DNA of 64,000 nt from JANNNF01 sp963772935 (GTDB lineage Bacteria > Pseudomonadota > Alphaproteobacteria > Rhodobacterales > Rhodobacteraceae): NCBI GenBank assembly GCA_963772935.1, contig CAVYZK010000009.1, forward strand, positions 1,488,001 to 1,552,000, written 5' to 3'. The first letter of the stretch is position 1, and each line of letters begins with the position of its first letter. Below the pieces are notes generated by a model. That model did no database searches. It was not told where the DNA came from and was given only the letters and a program-made list of their open reading frames with translations. The translations under genes and the position numbers were made by a program. Shown in pieces: positions 17,197 through 27,800 of this stretch.

Positions 17197-18560
17197 CTAT
17201 CTCCGGTTAAATTCGGGGCTGGCGAGCACAAGGCCCACCCCTTCACGCAGCGATTCTGCCCGCGATGCGGCCAAAACCAGCGCCTCGCTGGCGCGGTCGC
17301 CCAAGGCACGGGCCGCAAAGGCGGGCGGTTCTGGCAGCGGGTCCACCAGTCGTCCCGGCACTTCCATCGCGAAGGTAATGCGCGACGCCAGACGTTGCGG
17401 GTTGATCCAGGCGTCAGCTTCCTCGGGCCAGCCGTCAGGCCCCGGGGCAGCATTCCAAGGCTGACCCATTTCCTTCAGGCGGGCATCGACAAAGTTGGTG
17501 AACTCTTTGGGTTGCATCGCCACAAGATCGGCCCCCGTCACCCCCAAGGCGCGGAAACTGGCGACCAGAAACTCAAATGGCTGGCGGGCCTTCTGCGCCG
17601 GGGCCTCCCACACACCGGGATGTGTCAGCAACGTGTTCACCACCACCGCCAGATCGCCACCGCTGTCCAGCCATGCGGCCTCCAGCGCCTCGACCAGTGC
17701 TGGGTCCGGCTCGTCGGCCACGAAATGCACGGCCAGTTTCCCTGCGATATGCCGCGCTGTTTCCGGCCGCACCGACAAATCCTGCAGCGCCTTCAGGATC
17801 GGCTCTGTGCCTTTGCCGTCGTAGCTTACGCCCAGAACCACATCAGCCCCGGGTTCCACCCGCGAAGGATCGAAGGCAAAGCCTTTGTCGCCGACATAGG
17901 TCAGCCCGGTCAGCAATTCGGCCATCTCGCGCACGTCGGTCTGGCTGTAACCCGCGCCCACCCCTAACGTGTGCAGTTCCATCAACTCGCGCGCAAGGTT
18001 TTCGTTCAGCCCCTTGCCGCGGTTTTTGCCACGCTTGGAATTCGGCCCGATTGAGCTGTCCTGATCCAGATACAGCAACATCGCCGGATGCAGCGTCACC
18101 GCCTGCAACAGCGCGCCGAAAGTGCCCGGTCAGGTTGGGCCGGATCGCGTCTTCCACCCGGGTGCCATGGATGGCGCGATCAACCTTGGCGCGGGTCGCG
18201 GTAGTGAAATGATCCGACCAAAACCCCACCAGCCGTTCGCGCAACCCGTCCGGCGAGTCCAAAGCGCGGGCAAACGTTGCGCGCATGAACGTGTCAGCCA
18301 CAGCGTAGGTATCCTGCATGGCGCGCCGTTCCTGCTTGGCACCGGCTTTCTTGTCAGGATTTTTCTTTGACATGGCGCGGGCGTCCCGCGGCCAGCACCA
18401 GCAACGGGCGCACAACTTCAATCCCGCCGCCGCCCGGATGCGCCTCTGCCGCAAGGTCCGGCCCTTGCAACACAGCCATCATTTCTTGCGGCGTGGTTGG
18501 TGCCCCCTCGGGCAAAGGCAGCCCATAACCAAAGCGGAACGCTGCCGTGGTATCCGTCAT
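17197..18560 (-). CDS. DUF1800 family protein (two single-base frameshifts)
   Basis: About 453 residues after removing two bases. The start at ATG 18560 follows GGGAG. Segments belonging to one DUF1800 protein lie in three frames: MTDTTAAFRFGYGLPLPEG... (18560 to about 18388), RAMSKKNPDKK...GFWSDHFT...LTGHF (about 18384 to 18122), and LLQAVTLHPAMLLYLDQ...NENLARELMELHTLGVG (about 18118 to 17197). The extra bases are one C in the CCC at 18385-18387 and one A in the AAA at 18119-18121 (plus-strand view). Conserved WSDHF and NENLARELMELHTLG identify the family. It forms an operon with DUF1501 downstream. Confidence 0.82.
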
Positions 18561-18737
18561 CGCAGACTCCCTGTGTCTTCTGGCTGTGTCTTCTGGGCTG
18601 TATCGGTTGGGCCGTGTCGTGCCCCAAGCATAAGCGAACCCTACGCCTACTTCACTTAACGAATATGGCACCCGGCAGGTTCCCGCGTCTGCGCCACAAT
18701 CCCCAAGCAAAAATCCGCCACTCCAAGGCAGCCAGAC

Positions 18738-19187
18738 TTAATACCTGTGCATCCCGTCAAAATCCGCTTTGCCGAGCGGCACACCCGCCGCGCGCAGCGC
18801 CGCATAGCCCATGGTCAGATGAAAGAAGAAGTTCGGCAGGCCATACAGATGCAGAAAATCGGCCCCCGTCTGTTCCAGATCGGCAAGCCCGGCCCGGTGG
18901 TGGATGATCCGCACCTCTGCCCCGTCAAATTCCGCCGGCTTCATCGCGCCCAGCATGGCCCGGGCAACGGCCAGCCGGGGGCCAAGTGCCGTTGGCAAAT
19001 CGGGCACTTCGCGCCCTGCCAAGGGGCAGGCCACCCGAACCGCAAACCCGGCGGCAATGGCAAACTGCTCGCCCGCCGGAAAGGTGTCGCCGATCTGCGC
19101 CCCCATGGCATCGCGCCCGGCCAGGTCCACCATCCCGGCCATCCGGCCCAGATAATGTCGAAAGACCGGAACGGATGCCGCGTACAT
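18738..19187 (-). CDS. DUF1993 domain protein
   Basis: This 149-residue protein has DUF1993 features: an N-terminal four-helix DinB-like fold with RHYLGRMAGMVDLAGRDAMG, the FP[A]GEQFAIAAGFAVRVACPLAG segment and the C-terminal LPNFFFHLTMGYAALRAAGVPLGKADFDG. Function unknown. The start ATG overlaps the aspS stop (TGATG), so its translation is coupled to aspS. Confidence 0.88.
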   Translation of the reverse strand: MYAASVPVFRHYLGRMAGMVDLAGRDAMGAQIGDTFPAGEQFAIAAGFAVRVACPLAGREVPDLPTALGPRLAVARAMLGAMKPAEFDGAEVRIIHHRAGLADLEQTGADFLHLYGLPNFFFHLTMGYAALRAAGVPLGKADFDGMHRY

Positions 19188-20969
19188 CAGGCCTCCTTCG
19201 GCACCACCCGGATGTTCAATTCGCGCAACTGCTTGGCCAGCGGCTCGTTCGGCGCGCCCATCAGCAGGTCTTCGGCGCGCTGGTTCATCGGGAACATGAT
19301 CACCTCGCGGATGTTGGCCTCATCGGCCAGCAACATCACGATCCGGTCAATTCCCGCCGCACAACCGCCGTGGGGCGGCGCGCCATATTTGAACGCCTTG
19401 ACCATGCCGCCAAACCGCTTTTCGACCTCACTGTTGGGATAGCCCGCCAGCTCAAACGCCTTGAACATGATCTCAGGCTTATGGTTGCGGATACCGCCCG
19501 AGATCAGTTCATAACCGTTGCAGGCCAGATCATACTGATAGGCATAAACCTGCAAAGGATCGCCATTCAACGCCTCCATCCCGCCCTGCGGCATGGAAAA
19601 CGGGTTGTGGCTGAAGTCGATCTTGCCGTCGTCGGTCTTCTCATACATCGGGAAATCGACGATCCAGGCGAATTTGAAGCAGTTCTGCTCGGTCAGCCCC
19701 AACTCCCGCCCGATCTCATTGCGCGCACGGCCGGCAACCGCCTCAAAAGCCTCAGGCTTGCCACCAAGGAAGAAGGCGGCATCGCCGACGCCTAGGCCGA
19801 GTTGCACCCGAATGGCCTCTGTCCGCTCGGGCCCGATGTTCTTGGCAAGCGGGCCCGCGGCTTCCATGCCCGATCCATCTTCCGCATTGCGCCACAGGAT
19901 ATACCCCATCCCCGGCAGGCCTTCCTTCTGGGCAAAGGCATTCATCCGGTCGCAGAATTTGCGGCTGCCCCCGGTCGGTGCCGGAATGGCCCGCACCTCA
20001 TTGCCCGTCAATCTCCAGCAGTTTCGCGAAAATCGCAAAGCCAGACCCGGCGAAATGCTCCGACACATCCTGCATCCTGATCGGGTTGCGCAGATCGGGC
20101 TTGTCGCTGCCATACCATTTCAGACTGTCGCGATAGGCAATCAACGGCCAATCAGAATAGGTCTTCTTGCCCGGCGCAAACTCCTCGAAAATCCCCTGCA
20201 CCACGGGCTGCACGGCGGCAAACACATCTTCCTGCTCGACAAAACTCATCTCGATATCAAGCTGGTAGAAGTCGGTGGGGCTGCGGTCCGCCCTCGGGTC
20301 TTCATCGCGGAAACAGGGCGCGATCTGGAAATAGCGGTCAAATCCCGCCACCATGATCAACTGCTTGAACTGCTGCGGGGCCTGCGGCAGGGCATAGAAC
20401 TTGCCCGGATGCAGACGCGAGGGCACCAGAAAATCGCGCGCGCCTTCTGGCGACGAGGCAGTGATGATCGGCGTCTGAAACTCGTTGAACCCCTGATCCC
20501 ACATCCGGTTGCGGATCGACCGCACCACGTTGCTGCGCAGCATCATGTTGCGGTGCAGTTTCTCACGCCGCAGGTCGAGGAAGCGGTAGGTCAGCCGAGT
20601 TTCCTCTGGGTATTCCAGATCGCCGAAAACCGGCATCGGCAAATCCGCGGCCTCGCCCAGCACGGTGATACCGGTTGCGTAAATCTCGATCTCGCCGGTC
20701 GGAAGTTTTGGGTTCACCAAAGACGCATCCCGCGCCTTCACCCGACCCTCGATCTGCACCACCCATTCCGCCCGCACGGACGCCAAGCCCGCAAAGGCCG
20801 CGCTATCACTGTCAGCAATCACCTGAGAAATGCCATAATGGTCGCGCAGGTCCAGAAACATCACCCCGCCATGGTCACGCACCCGATGCACCCAGCCCGA
20901 AAGCCGCACCTCGGCCCCCACATGGGTCTTGTTCAGATCGGCGCAAGTGTGGCTGCGATAGGCGTGCAT
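19187..20969 (-). CDS. aspS: Aspartyl-tRNA synthetase (single-base frameshift)
   Basis: This class IIb synthetase has about 593 residues after removing one base. The N-terminal OB fold is intact (VRLSGWVHRVRDHGGVMFLDLRD). Motif 2 lies around FRDEDPRADRSPTDFYQLD, and motif 3 near the C-terminus around GGCAAGIDRIVMLLAD. After LLEIDG, at about residue 322, the frame hits a stop. The sequence continues one frame over as NEVRAIPAPTGGSRKF if one G is removed from a GGG run (plus-strand CCC at 20004-20006). The gene is normally essential, so a sequence error is likely. Start at ATG 20969. Confidence 0.92.
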
Positions 20970-21165
20970 AAGGCTTCCCCTTCGACGGAGGCTAATTCAG
21001 TTGCCGCCGATACACCCCGCCCCACGCCCCAAGTCAACCCCGCCGCCTTTATCTTGGCCCAAATATCCCCGCCGGAGGCCGGAGTGTTCAACCAAAAACC
21101 CCCTCCCAAGTCCGGCGCACCAAATTCCTTCGAAGGAATTTGCCATTTTCTTCCAAGAAAATGCG
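20970..21165. repeat. Intergenic palindromic repeat region, copy C
   Basis: Between aspS and pabC. It contains AAATTCCTT-CG-AAGGAATTT (21122-21141) and ATTTTCTT-CC-AAGAAAAT (21145-21162). On the minus strand there is also CCTCCGGCGGGGATATTT (about 21061-21078). GAAGGAATTTGC is shared with the region near 57.53 kb and GGGATATTT with copy A. No gene is visible. Confidence 0.6.
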
Positions 21166-21738
21166 TCACCCAACCCAAACCGCCGCGCATAACCCCCGCA
21201 GGGCATTCCCGACCCAAAGCCGGACGCCGGGCAAATCCCCCACCAGCAACACCTCCTCCGGGCACCCGAGTTCCGCCCTTAACACCCCCGGCAGCAACCC
21301 AGAACTCAGCGGTGGCGTCCGCATCCCCTGCCCCCGGTCGAAAAACAGCGTGGTGATGGTCCCGTCACAAACTTCGCCGCGTTCGTTCTGAAACACCACC
21401 TCATCCAGCCCCCCAGCCAACCCCGCCCGCGCATCGTCATAGACCGCCCGCCGCGTTGATTTCACCCGCAGCCATGGGTCGTCTGATCGCAACAGACTTG
21501 CGGCCAAACCCACCCGCCATAGCGGCTTGGGGTCTGGCAACGCGGCCACCTCCACCGCATAATCCCGCGCCGCCCCAAGCGTCAGCCGCACCCTTGCTGG
21601 CCCCTCGGGCGCAGGCATCGCAGGCCATACTGGCACGCCCCAATCCAAAGCCGCAGCCCCCGCCGCCAACCGCGCCTTGTGCAAATCCAGCCGGGGATAG
21701 GCCCGCCCATCCCACAACAGCGTTTCGATCAGCCTCAC
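21166..21738 (-). CDS. pabC: Aminotransferase class IV, probable aminodeoxychorismate lyase
   Basis: This 190-residue fold-type IV PLP enzyme has RLIETLLWDGRAYPRLDLHKARL at the N-terminus, the PLP lysine in LRVKSTRRAVYDDA, and EVVFQNERGEVCDGTITTLFF. In the p-aminobenzoate branch it releases pyruvate from aminodeoxychorismate. GTG 21738 overlaps the pabB stop (GTGA) and marks the start; the longer upstream frame is a shadow of pabB. The pairing with pabB supports the assignment over a branched-chain aminotransferase. Confidence 0.88.
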   Translation of the reverse strand: MRLIETLLWDGRAYPRLDLHKARLAAGAAALDWGVPVWPAMPAPEGPARVRLTLGAARDYAVEVAALPDPKPLWRVGLAASLLRSDDPWLRVKSTRRAVYDDARAGLAGGLDEVVFQNERGEVCDGTITTLFFDRGQGMRTPPLSSGLLPGVLRAELGCPEEVLLVGDLPGVRLWVGNALRGLCAAVWVG

Positions 21739-22871
21739 ACCTTGACGGCCGCCTTCACGAAGCGTGCTTTCCACAACGCCTCCTCCCATTCGCCCTGCGC
21801 TGTGGACCCATGCACCACGCCGCCGCCCACATTCATCACAATGTCCTGCCCGGAAACCGACAGCGTGCGGATCGCGACCGAAAAATCGGCCTCGCCGTCC
21901 GGCGACATCCAGCCAATCGCGCCGCAATAGACGCCGCGGGCAAACGGCTCCACCTCGCGGATGATCTGCATTGCCCGGATTTTCGGTGCCCCCGTGACCG
22001 ACCCGCAGGGGAACAGCGCCGCCATCAAACCGGGTAACGTTGCGGCCCCGTCCAGTTCCGCCTCAATGGTCGAGGTCATCTGATGCACCGTCGCATAGCG
22101 TTCCATCGCGAACAACGCGGGCACCTTGACCGACCCCACCTTTGCAAGCCGGGAGATATCATTGCGCAGCAAATCCACGATCATCAGGTTTTCCGCCCTA
22201 TCCTTGACCGACACCTGCAACGCCGCCGCAATCGCCGCGTCGCGCGCGGGGTCAGGGTCACGAGGCGCGGTGCCTTTCATGGGGCGGGCGACGATCTTGC
22301 CCCCGGCCTCCAGCCGGAAGAACAACTCCGGGCTGCGCGACACGATCACCGGCCCCACCCCCAGATCGACGTAGGCCCCGTGCCCGACAGCCCCCGTCCG
22401 CCGGAAAGCACCGTACAACCCCAAGGCCGTGCCCGACACCAGCCGCGCGGTCATCGGGAAGGTCAGGTTGACCTGATAGCAATCCCCCGCCGCGATATAG
22501 CCCAGCACCCGCGCCATCGCGGCGTCATAGGCATCGCGCGTCACCACAGGCTCGGGGGCCGTCATCGTGGTGCCCTGCCCCTCCGCCGCCGCCCGGTCCA
22601 GCAGCGGACCGGCAGGCTGCGGCGCAGAGTAAACCCCGAATGCGACCAAAGGCCCTGGCCTGCGCCGGGGTATTTCCCGGCGCAACCGAGGCTCCAACAC
22701 ATAGCCCGCTTCATAAGCGACATAACCCGCGATCCAGTAGCCGCGCTGCCGCCAGCCTTCGGCCCGCGCAAAAGCGCGCAAAACCTCGCCGGGGCGCTGC
22801 GCGACAATCACCGCCACCGCCCCGTCAAACAGCGCAGGCACGCCTTGCGGCCCATGTTCGCACAAGATCAT
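21735..22871 (-). CDS. pabB: Aminodeoxychorismate synthase component I
   Basis: This protein of about 378 residues of the chorismate-utilising enzyme family converts chorismate plus ammonia to aminodeoxychorismate for folate. Signatures: GDCYQVNLTFP, SPELFFRLEAGGKIVARPMKGTAPR, DRAENLMIVDLLRNDISRLAKVGSVKVPALF, FPCGSVTGAPKIRAM and the terminal GGGVVHGS. The start ATG 22871 is preceded by a GGGGGG run; an in-frame start at 22910 is possible. It overlaps pabC. Confidence 0.9.
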   Translation of the reverse strand: MILCEHGPQGVPALFDGAVAVIVAQRPGEVLRAFARAEGWRQRGYWIAGYVAYEAGYVLEPRLRREIPRRRPGPLVAFGVYSAPQPAGPLLDRAAAEGQGTTMTAPEPVVTRDAYDAAMARVLGYIAAGDCYQVNLTFPMTARLVSGTALGLYGAFRRTGAVGHGAYVDLGVGPVIVSRSPELFFRLEAGGKIVARPMKGTAPRDPDPARDAAIAAALQVSVKDRAENLMIVDLLRNDISRLAKVGSVKVPALFAMERYATVHQMTSTIEAELDGAATLPGLMAALFPCGSVTGAPKIRAMQIIREVEPFARGVYCGAIGWMSPDGEADFSVAIRTLSVSGQDIVMNVGGGVVHGSTAQGEWEEALWKARFVKAAVKV

Positions 22872-23128
22872 GCGCAAGGCCCCCCTGTTGCTGCCCCATC
22901 CCTTGCCCACCTAATGCCATCTGCGCGCCCATGCCACGCAAATTCCGCCCGTCCCTTGCGCGTTTTGCGACGCAGGCAGGCAAGCATGACAGCGGCCTCG
23001 ATCTAAATTTGGGCCAACGCACATCAGGCTTGCACCATATCTGGATTGTGCTTTGATATGGCTACGGACCGCCAGCCCAGCGATGAGGCAAGAAACGAGC
23101 GGCCAAGGTCAACAGAAACGAGGGAAAC
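22872..23128. promoter_or_regulatory. Divergent control region of pabB and permease, with inverted repeat
   Basis: The region of about 257 bases carries a perfect 7-base inverted repeat, CCATATC (23035-23041) and GATATGG (23055-23061), separated by 13 bases. The spacing suits a dimeric repressor or activator site for the permease gene 70 bases downstream. A GAGGGAAAC ribosome-binding region directly precedes the permease ATG. No riboswitch is recognised. Confidence 0.4.
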
Positions 23129-24685
23129 ATGACAACCGGCTACAGTGACAAGGACAAGAGTGAGGACACAAAAGTCCTGCACGGCATGGGCTACGCCCAG
23201 GAACTGTCCCGCTCGATGAGCAAATTTTCGAACTTTGCCATCTCATTTTCGATCATCTGCATCCTGTCAGGCGGCATCAACTCTTTTGCTCAGGCCATAT
23301 CGTCGGTCGGCGGCGCGGGGGCTGGCATCGGCTGGATCGTGGGCTGTATCATTTCGGGCATGTTCGCCCTTGCGATGGCGCAAATTGCATCGGCCTTCCC
23401 CACGGCGGGGGGCCTTTATCACTGGGCGTCCATTCTGGGTAACCGCTTCCTTGGCTGGCTGACGGCATGGCTGAACCTTTTGGGCCTCATCACCGTTCTG
23501 GGTGCCATCAACATTGGCACCGCGTTCTTCTTTGCGGGTACCTTTGGCGCGGGCTTCGGCTTTACCGGTACCGCCGGACAAGTGGTGGGCTTTGTGGCCG
23601 TGATCACCATCGTGCAGGCGCTGTTCAACCACCTTGGCATCAAGGTAACTACGATGCTGACCGACATTTCGGGCTACATCATCCTTGCCGCCACCGCGAT
23701 GCTGGTGCTGGCCTGTCTCTACTTTGCGCCTGCGATTGATATCTCGCGGCTCTGGACCTTTACCAACTACTCCGGTCCTGCCGGGGGCGGGGTGTTCCCG
23801 GAATCAACCTCGATGGGCTACTTGTTCCTGCTGTGCCTGTTGCTGCCGGTCTACACGATCACCGGATATGATGCCTCGGCCCATACATCCGAGGAAACGC
23901 TGAAGGCCGCCACCTCAGTGCCCCGGTCCATCGTACAGGCGGTGATCTGGTCGTCGCTGATCGGCTGGGTGATGATCTGCGCGATTACCCTCGCCATCCC
24001 CGACATGGCGGTTGCCGCAAGTCAGGGCTGGAGCATGTTCTTCCTGACTATGGACGCCGTGCTGCCTGCCACGTTGAAAAACATCATCTACATCCTGATC
24101 CTGATCACTCAACTGCTGTGTGGTCTGGCCACCGTCACCTCGGCCTCGCGCATGTTGTTCGCGTTCTCGCGCGATGACGGCATGCCGTTCGGGTCCAAAA
24201 CCCTCGCAAGCGTGTCGCCCAAGTATCGCACGCCTGTTGCTGCCATCTGGACCAGCGCCATCCTCTGCATCCTCTATGTGTTTGCCGCCCAGTTCGTGGT
24301 GATCGCAGGGACGAACCTTTATACCATCGTGGTGAACTCCACCCTGGTGTTCCTGTTCCTGTCCTTCACCGTACCGCTGATGTGCGGGATGGTGGCGTTC
24401 GGCACCGCAAAATGGCCGACCCCCGGCCCTTGGGCCATGTCGGCGGGCCTCTATAAGCTGGTGTCCTTCCTGTCGCTGATCGGGATGGCGATCATCTTCT
24501 ACATCGCGGTGCAGCCGCCGAATGACTATGTGCTGTATATCGTGCTGGGCTTTATCGCTCTTGCGATCCTGCTGTGGTTCGGCGTTGAGAGCCGCCGCTT
24601 CCGTGGCCCACCCATCGGGGCCGAGGTACAAAAGCGTGCGGCAATCATCGCCGCTGCCGAACGGGCCGTGGGCGAAACCCGCTAA
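23129..24685 (+). CDS. APC superfamily amino acid permease
   Basis: This 518-residue protein has about 12 transmembrane segments. The N-terminal signature (MSKFSNFAISFSIICILSGG) and FPTAGGLYHWASILG fit the APC/ACT subfamily that imports GABA, choline-like or other amino acids. YDASAHTSEETLKAATSVPRSIV is also typical. Located in the inner membrane; substrate not determined. Start at ATG 23129 after GAGGGAAAC. A strong terminator follows at 24706. It is a single-gene unit. Confidence 0.9.
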   Translation: MTTGYSDKDKSEDTKVLHGMGYAQELSRSMSKFSNFAISFSIICILSGGINSFAQAISSVGGAGAGIGWIVGCIISGMFALAMAQIASAFPTAGGLYHWASILGNRFLGWLTAWLNLLGLITVLGAINIGTAFFFAGTFGAGFGFTGTAGQVVGFVAVITIVQALFNHLGIKVTTMLTDISGYIILAATAMLVLACLYFAPAIDISRLWTFTNYSGPAGGGVFPESTSMGYLFLLCLLLPVYTITGYDASAHTSEETLKAATSVPRSIVQAVIWSSLIGWVMICAITLAIPDMAVAASQGWSMFFLTMDAVLPATLKNIIYILILITQLLCGLATVTSASRMLFAFSRDDGMPFGSKTLASVSPKYRTPVAAIWTSAILCILYVFAAQFVVIAGTNLYTIVVNSTLVFLFLSFTVPLMCGMVAFGTAKWPTPGPWAMSAGLYKLVSFLSLIGMAIIFYIAVQPPNDYVLYIVLGFIALAILLWFGVESRRFRGPPIGAEVQKRAAIIAAAERAVGETR

Positions 24686-24705
24686 GCGCAGCAACCTGAT
24701 CAAGG

Positions 24706-24737
24706 AAAGGCCGGGGCTTTGCGCCCCGGCCTTTTTC
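24706..24737 (+). terminator. Rho-independent terminator of the permease gene
   Basis: The stem AAAGGCCGGGG pairs with CCCCGGCCTTT around a short loop and is followed by a T-run, 20 bases after the permease stop. Confidence 0.9.
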
Positions 24738-24813
24738 ATGGCCGGAATCCCCTTGCACCCAAGCGACCCATGGCTATAACCCGCGAAGTTTTGCGCGACA
24801 TATGGGGGCTGAC

Positions 24814-27800
24814 ATGCCGAAGCGGACCGATATCAAGTCTATCATGATCATTGGTGCAGGCCCCATCGTCATCGGGCAGGCCTGCGAGTTTGACTACTCG
24901 GGTGCCCAAGCCTGCAAGGCGTTGCGCGAAGAAGGCTACCGGGTGGTGCTGGTAAACTCCAACCCCGCGACGATCATGACCGATCCGGGGCTGGCGGATG
25001 CGACCTATATCGAACCGATCACCCCCGAAGTTGTCGCGAAGATCATCGAAAAAGAGCGCCCCGACGCGCTGCTGCCCACTATGGGCGGCCAGACCGGGCT
25101 GAACACCGCACTTGCGCTTGCCGATGCCGGAGTGTTGGAAAAGTTCAACGTTGAACTGATCGGAGCCAATCAGCACGCGATCGAAATGGCAGAAGATCGC
25201 AAACTGTTCCGCGAAGCGATGGACCGCATAGGGCTGGAAAACCCCAAGGCCACCATCGTCGCCGCCCCCAAGATGGCGAACGGCAAGTACGACATCGCCG
25301 CTGGCGTGGCCGAAGCTTTGGCTGCCATCGAATACGTCGGCCTTCCCGCCATCATCCGCCCCGCCTTTACCCTTGGCGGCACGGGGGGCGGTGTGGCCTA
25401 TAACCGCGACGACTATGTGGCGATTGTCCGGTCCGGGCTGGAAGCATCGCCCGTGGCCCAAGTGCTGGTGGACGAGTCGCTGCTCGGCTGGAAAGAGTTC
25501 GAGATGGAGGTGGTGCGCGACCGCAAGGACAACGCCATCATCGTCTGCGCCATTGAGAACGTCGATCCGATGGGCGTGCATACCGGCGACAGCATCACCG
25601 TGGCTCCGGCCCTGACGCTGACGGATAAAGAATACCAGATCATGCGCAACGGCAGCATTGCCGTGCTGCGCGAAATTGGCGTGGAAACCGGCGGGTCCAA
25701 CGTGCAATGGGCGATCAACCCGGCGGATGGCCGCATGGTGGTGATCGAGATGAACCCGCGCGTGTCGCGCTCCTCGGCCCTAGCGTCCAAGGCCACCGGC
25801 TTTCCCATCGCCAAGATCGCCGCCAAACTGGCGGTCGGCTATACGCTGGACGAGCTGGACAACGACATCACTAAGGTCACCCCGGCGTCGTTTGAGCCTT
25901 CCATCGACTATGTCGTCACCAAAATCCCCCGTTTTGCGTTTGAAAAATTCCCCGGATCGGAACCCTTCCTCACCACTGCGATGAAGTCGGTCGGCGAGGT
26001 GATGGCGATTGGCCGCACCATCCACGAATCCCTGCAAAAGGCGCTCGCCAGCCTGGAAACCGGCCTCACCGGCTTCGACGAAATCGCCATACCGGGTGCG
26101 CCGGACAAAGCCGCCATCTTCAAGGCGCTGTCCCTGCAAACCCCCGACCGTATTCGCGTCATCGCCCAAGCCATGCGGTTTGGCCTGACGGACGAGGAAA
26201 TAAACCAAATCACCGCGTTCGACCCGTGGTTCCTGTCGCGCATCCGCGAGATCATCGACATGGAGGCAGAAATTCGCCGTGACGGCCTGCCCGTCACCGC
26301 CCCCGGCCTGCGCCGCCTGAAAATGTACGGCTTCACCGACGCGCGCCTTGCCATCCTGACGGGTCGCGATGAGGCGCAAATCCGCCGCGCCCGCCGCAAC
26401 CTTGGCGTCGTCGCCGTCTTCAAACGCATCGACACCTGCGCCGCCGAGTTCGAGGCCCAGACCCCCTACATGTATTCCACCTACGAGGCCCCCGCGATGG
26501 GCGACGTGGAATGTGAGGCGCGGCCCAGCAATGCGAAAAAGGTCGTGATCCTCGGCGGCGGTCCCAACCGCATTGGGCAGGGGATCGAGTTCGACTATTG
26601 CTGCGTCCATGCCTGCTACGCGCTGACTGCGGCGGGCTATGAAACCATCATGGTCAACTGCAACCCGGAAACGGTTTCGACCGATTACGACACCTCGGAT
26701 CGTCTCTATTTCGAACCTCTGACGTTGGAATCCGTACTGGAAATCCTGCGCGTTGAACAAGACAACGGCACCTTGCACGGCGTAATCGTGCAACTCGGCG
26801 GCCAGACTCCGCTGAAACTGGCACAGGCCTTGGCAAACGAAGGCATCCCGATCCTCGGCACCACCCCCGATGCCATCGACTTGGCGGAGGACCGCGAGAG
26901 GTTCCAGCAACTGCTGCACAAGCTTGGCCTGAAGCAGCCGCACAACGGCACAGCCCGGTCCCGCGATGAGGCGTTCAAGGTGGCCGCAGACGTTGGCTAC
27001 CCCCTCGTGATCCGCCCCTCCTTCGTTCTGGGTGGCCGCGCGATGGAGATCATCCGCGACGATGCCCAGTTGGAACGCTACATCCGCACCGCCGTGCAAG
27101 TGTCAGACGGCAGCCCGGTTCTGCTCGACAGCTACCTGTCCGGCGCGATCGAGGTCGATGTCGATGCCCTGTCCGATGGCAAAGCCGTCCACGTCTGCGG
27201 CATCATGGAACATATCGAAGAAGCCGGGGTCCATTCCGGCGATTCTGCCTGCTGCCTGCCGCCGCATTCCCTTTCCGCAGCCACCATTGCGGAATTGAAA
27301 GAACAAACCGTCAAGATGGCCTTGGCGCTGAACGTCGTTGGCCTGATGAATGTGCAATTCGCTATCAAGGGCGACGACATCTACGTCCTCGAAGTGAACC
27401 CCCGCGCCAGCCGCACCGTGCCTTTCGTCGCCAAGGCCACCGACTCTGCCATCGCCTCTATCGCAGCCCGTCTGATGGCCGGTGAGCCGCTGTCGAATTT
27501 CCCGCTGCGCGCGCCCTATGCGCAGGATGTTGGCCCAGACACCCCCCTGCCGCTGGCCGACCCCAACACCCTTGCCGATCCGATAACCCCTTGGTTTTCT
27601 GTCAAAGAGGCCGTCCTGCCCTTCGCCCGCTTCCCCGGCGTGGACCCGGTTCTGGGGCCAGAAATGCGGTCAACCGGCGAGGTTATGGGCTGGGACCGTA
27701 CCTTTGCGCTCGCTTTCCTCAAGGCGCAAATGGGGGCTGGCACCATCCTGCCGACGACGGGCCGCGCCTTCCTGTCGATCAAGGACATGGACAAGACCGC

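Noticed and set aside
19593..21356. Long plus-strand open frame across aspS
   Set aside because: It is the antisense of aspS, typical of GC-rich DNA; composition and lack of domains argue against coding.
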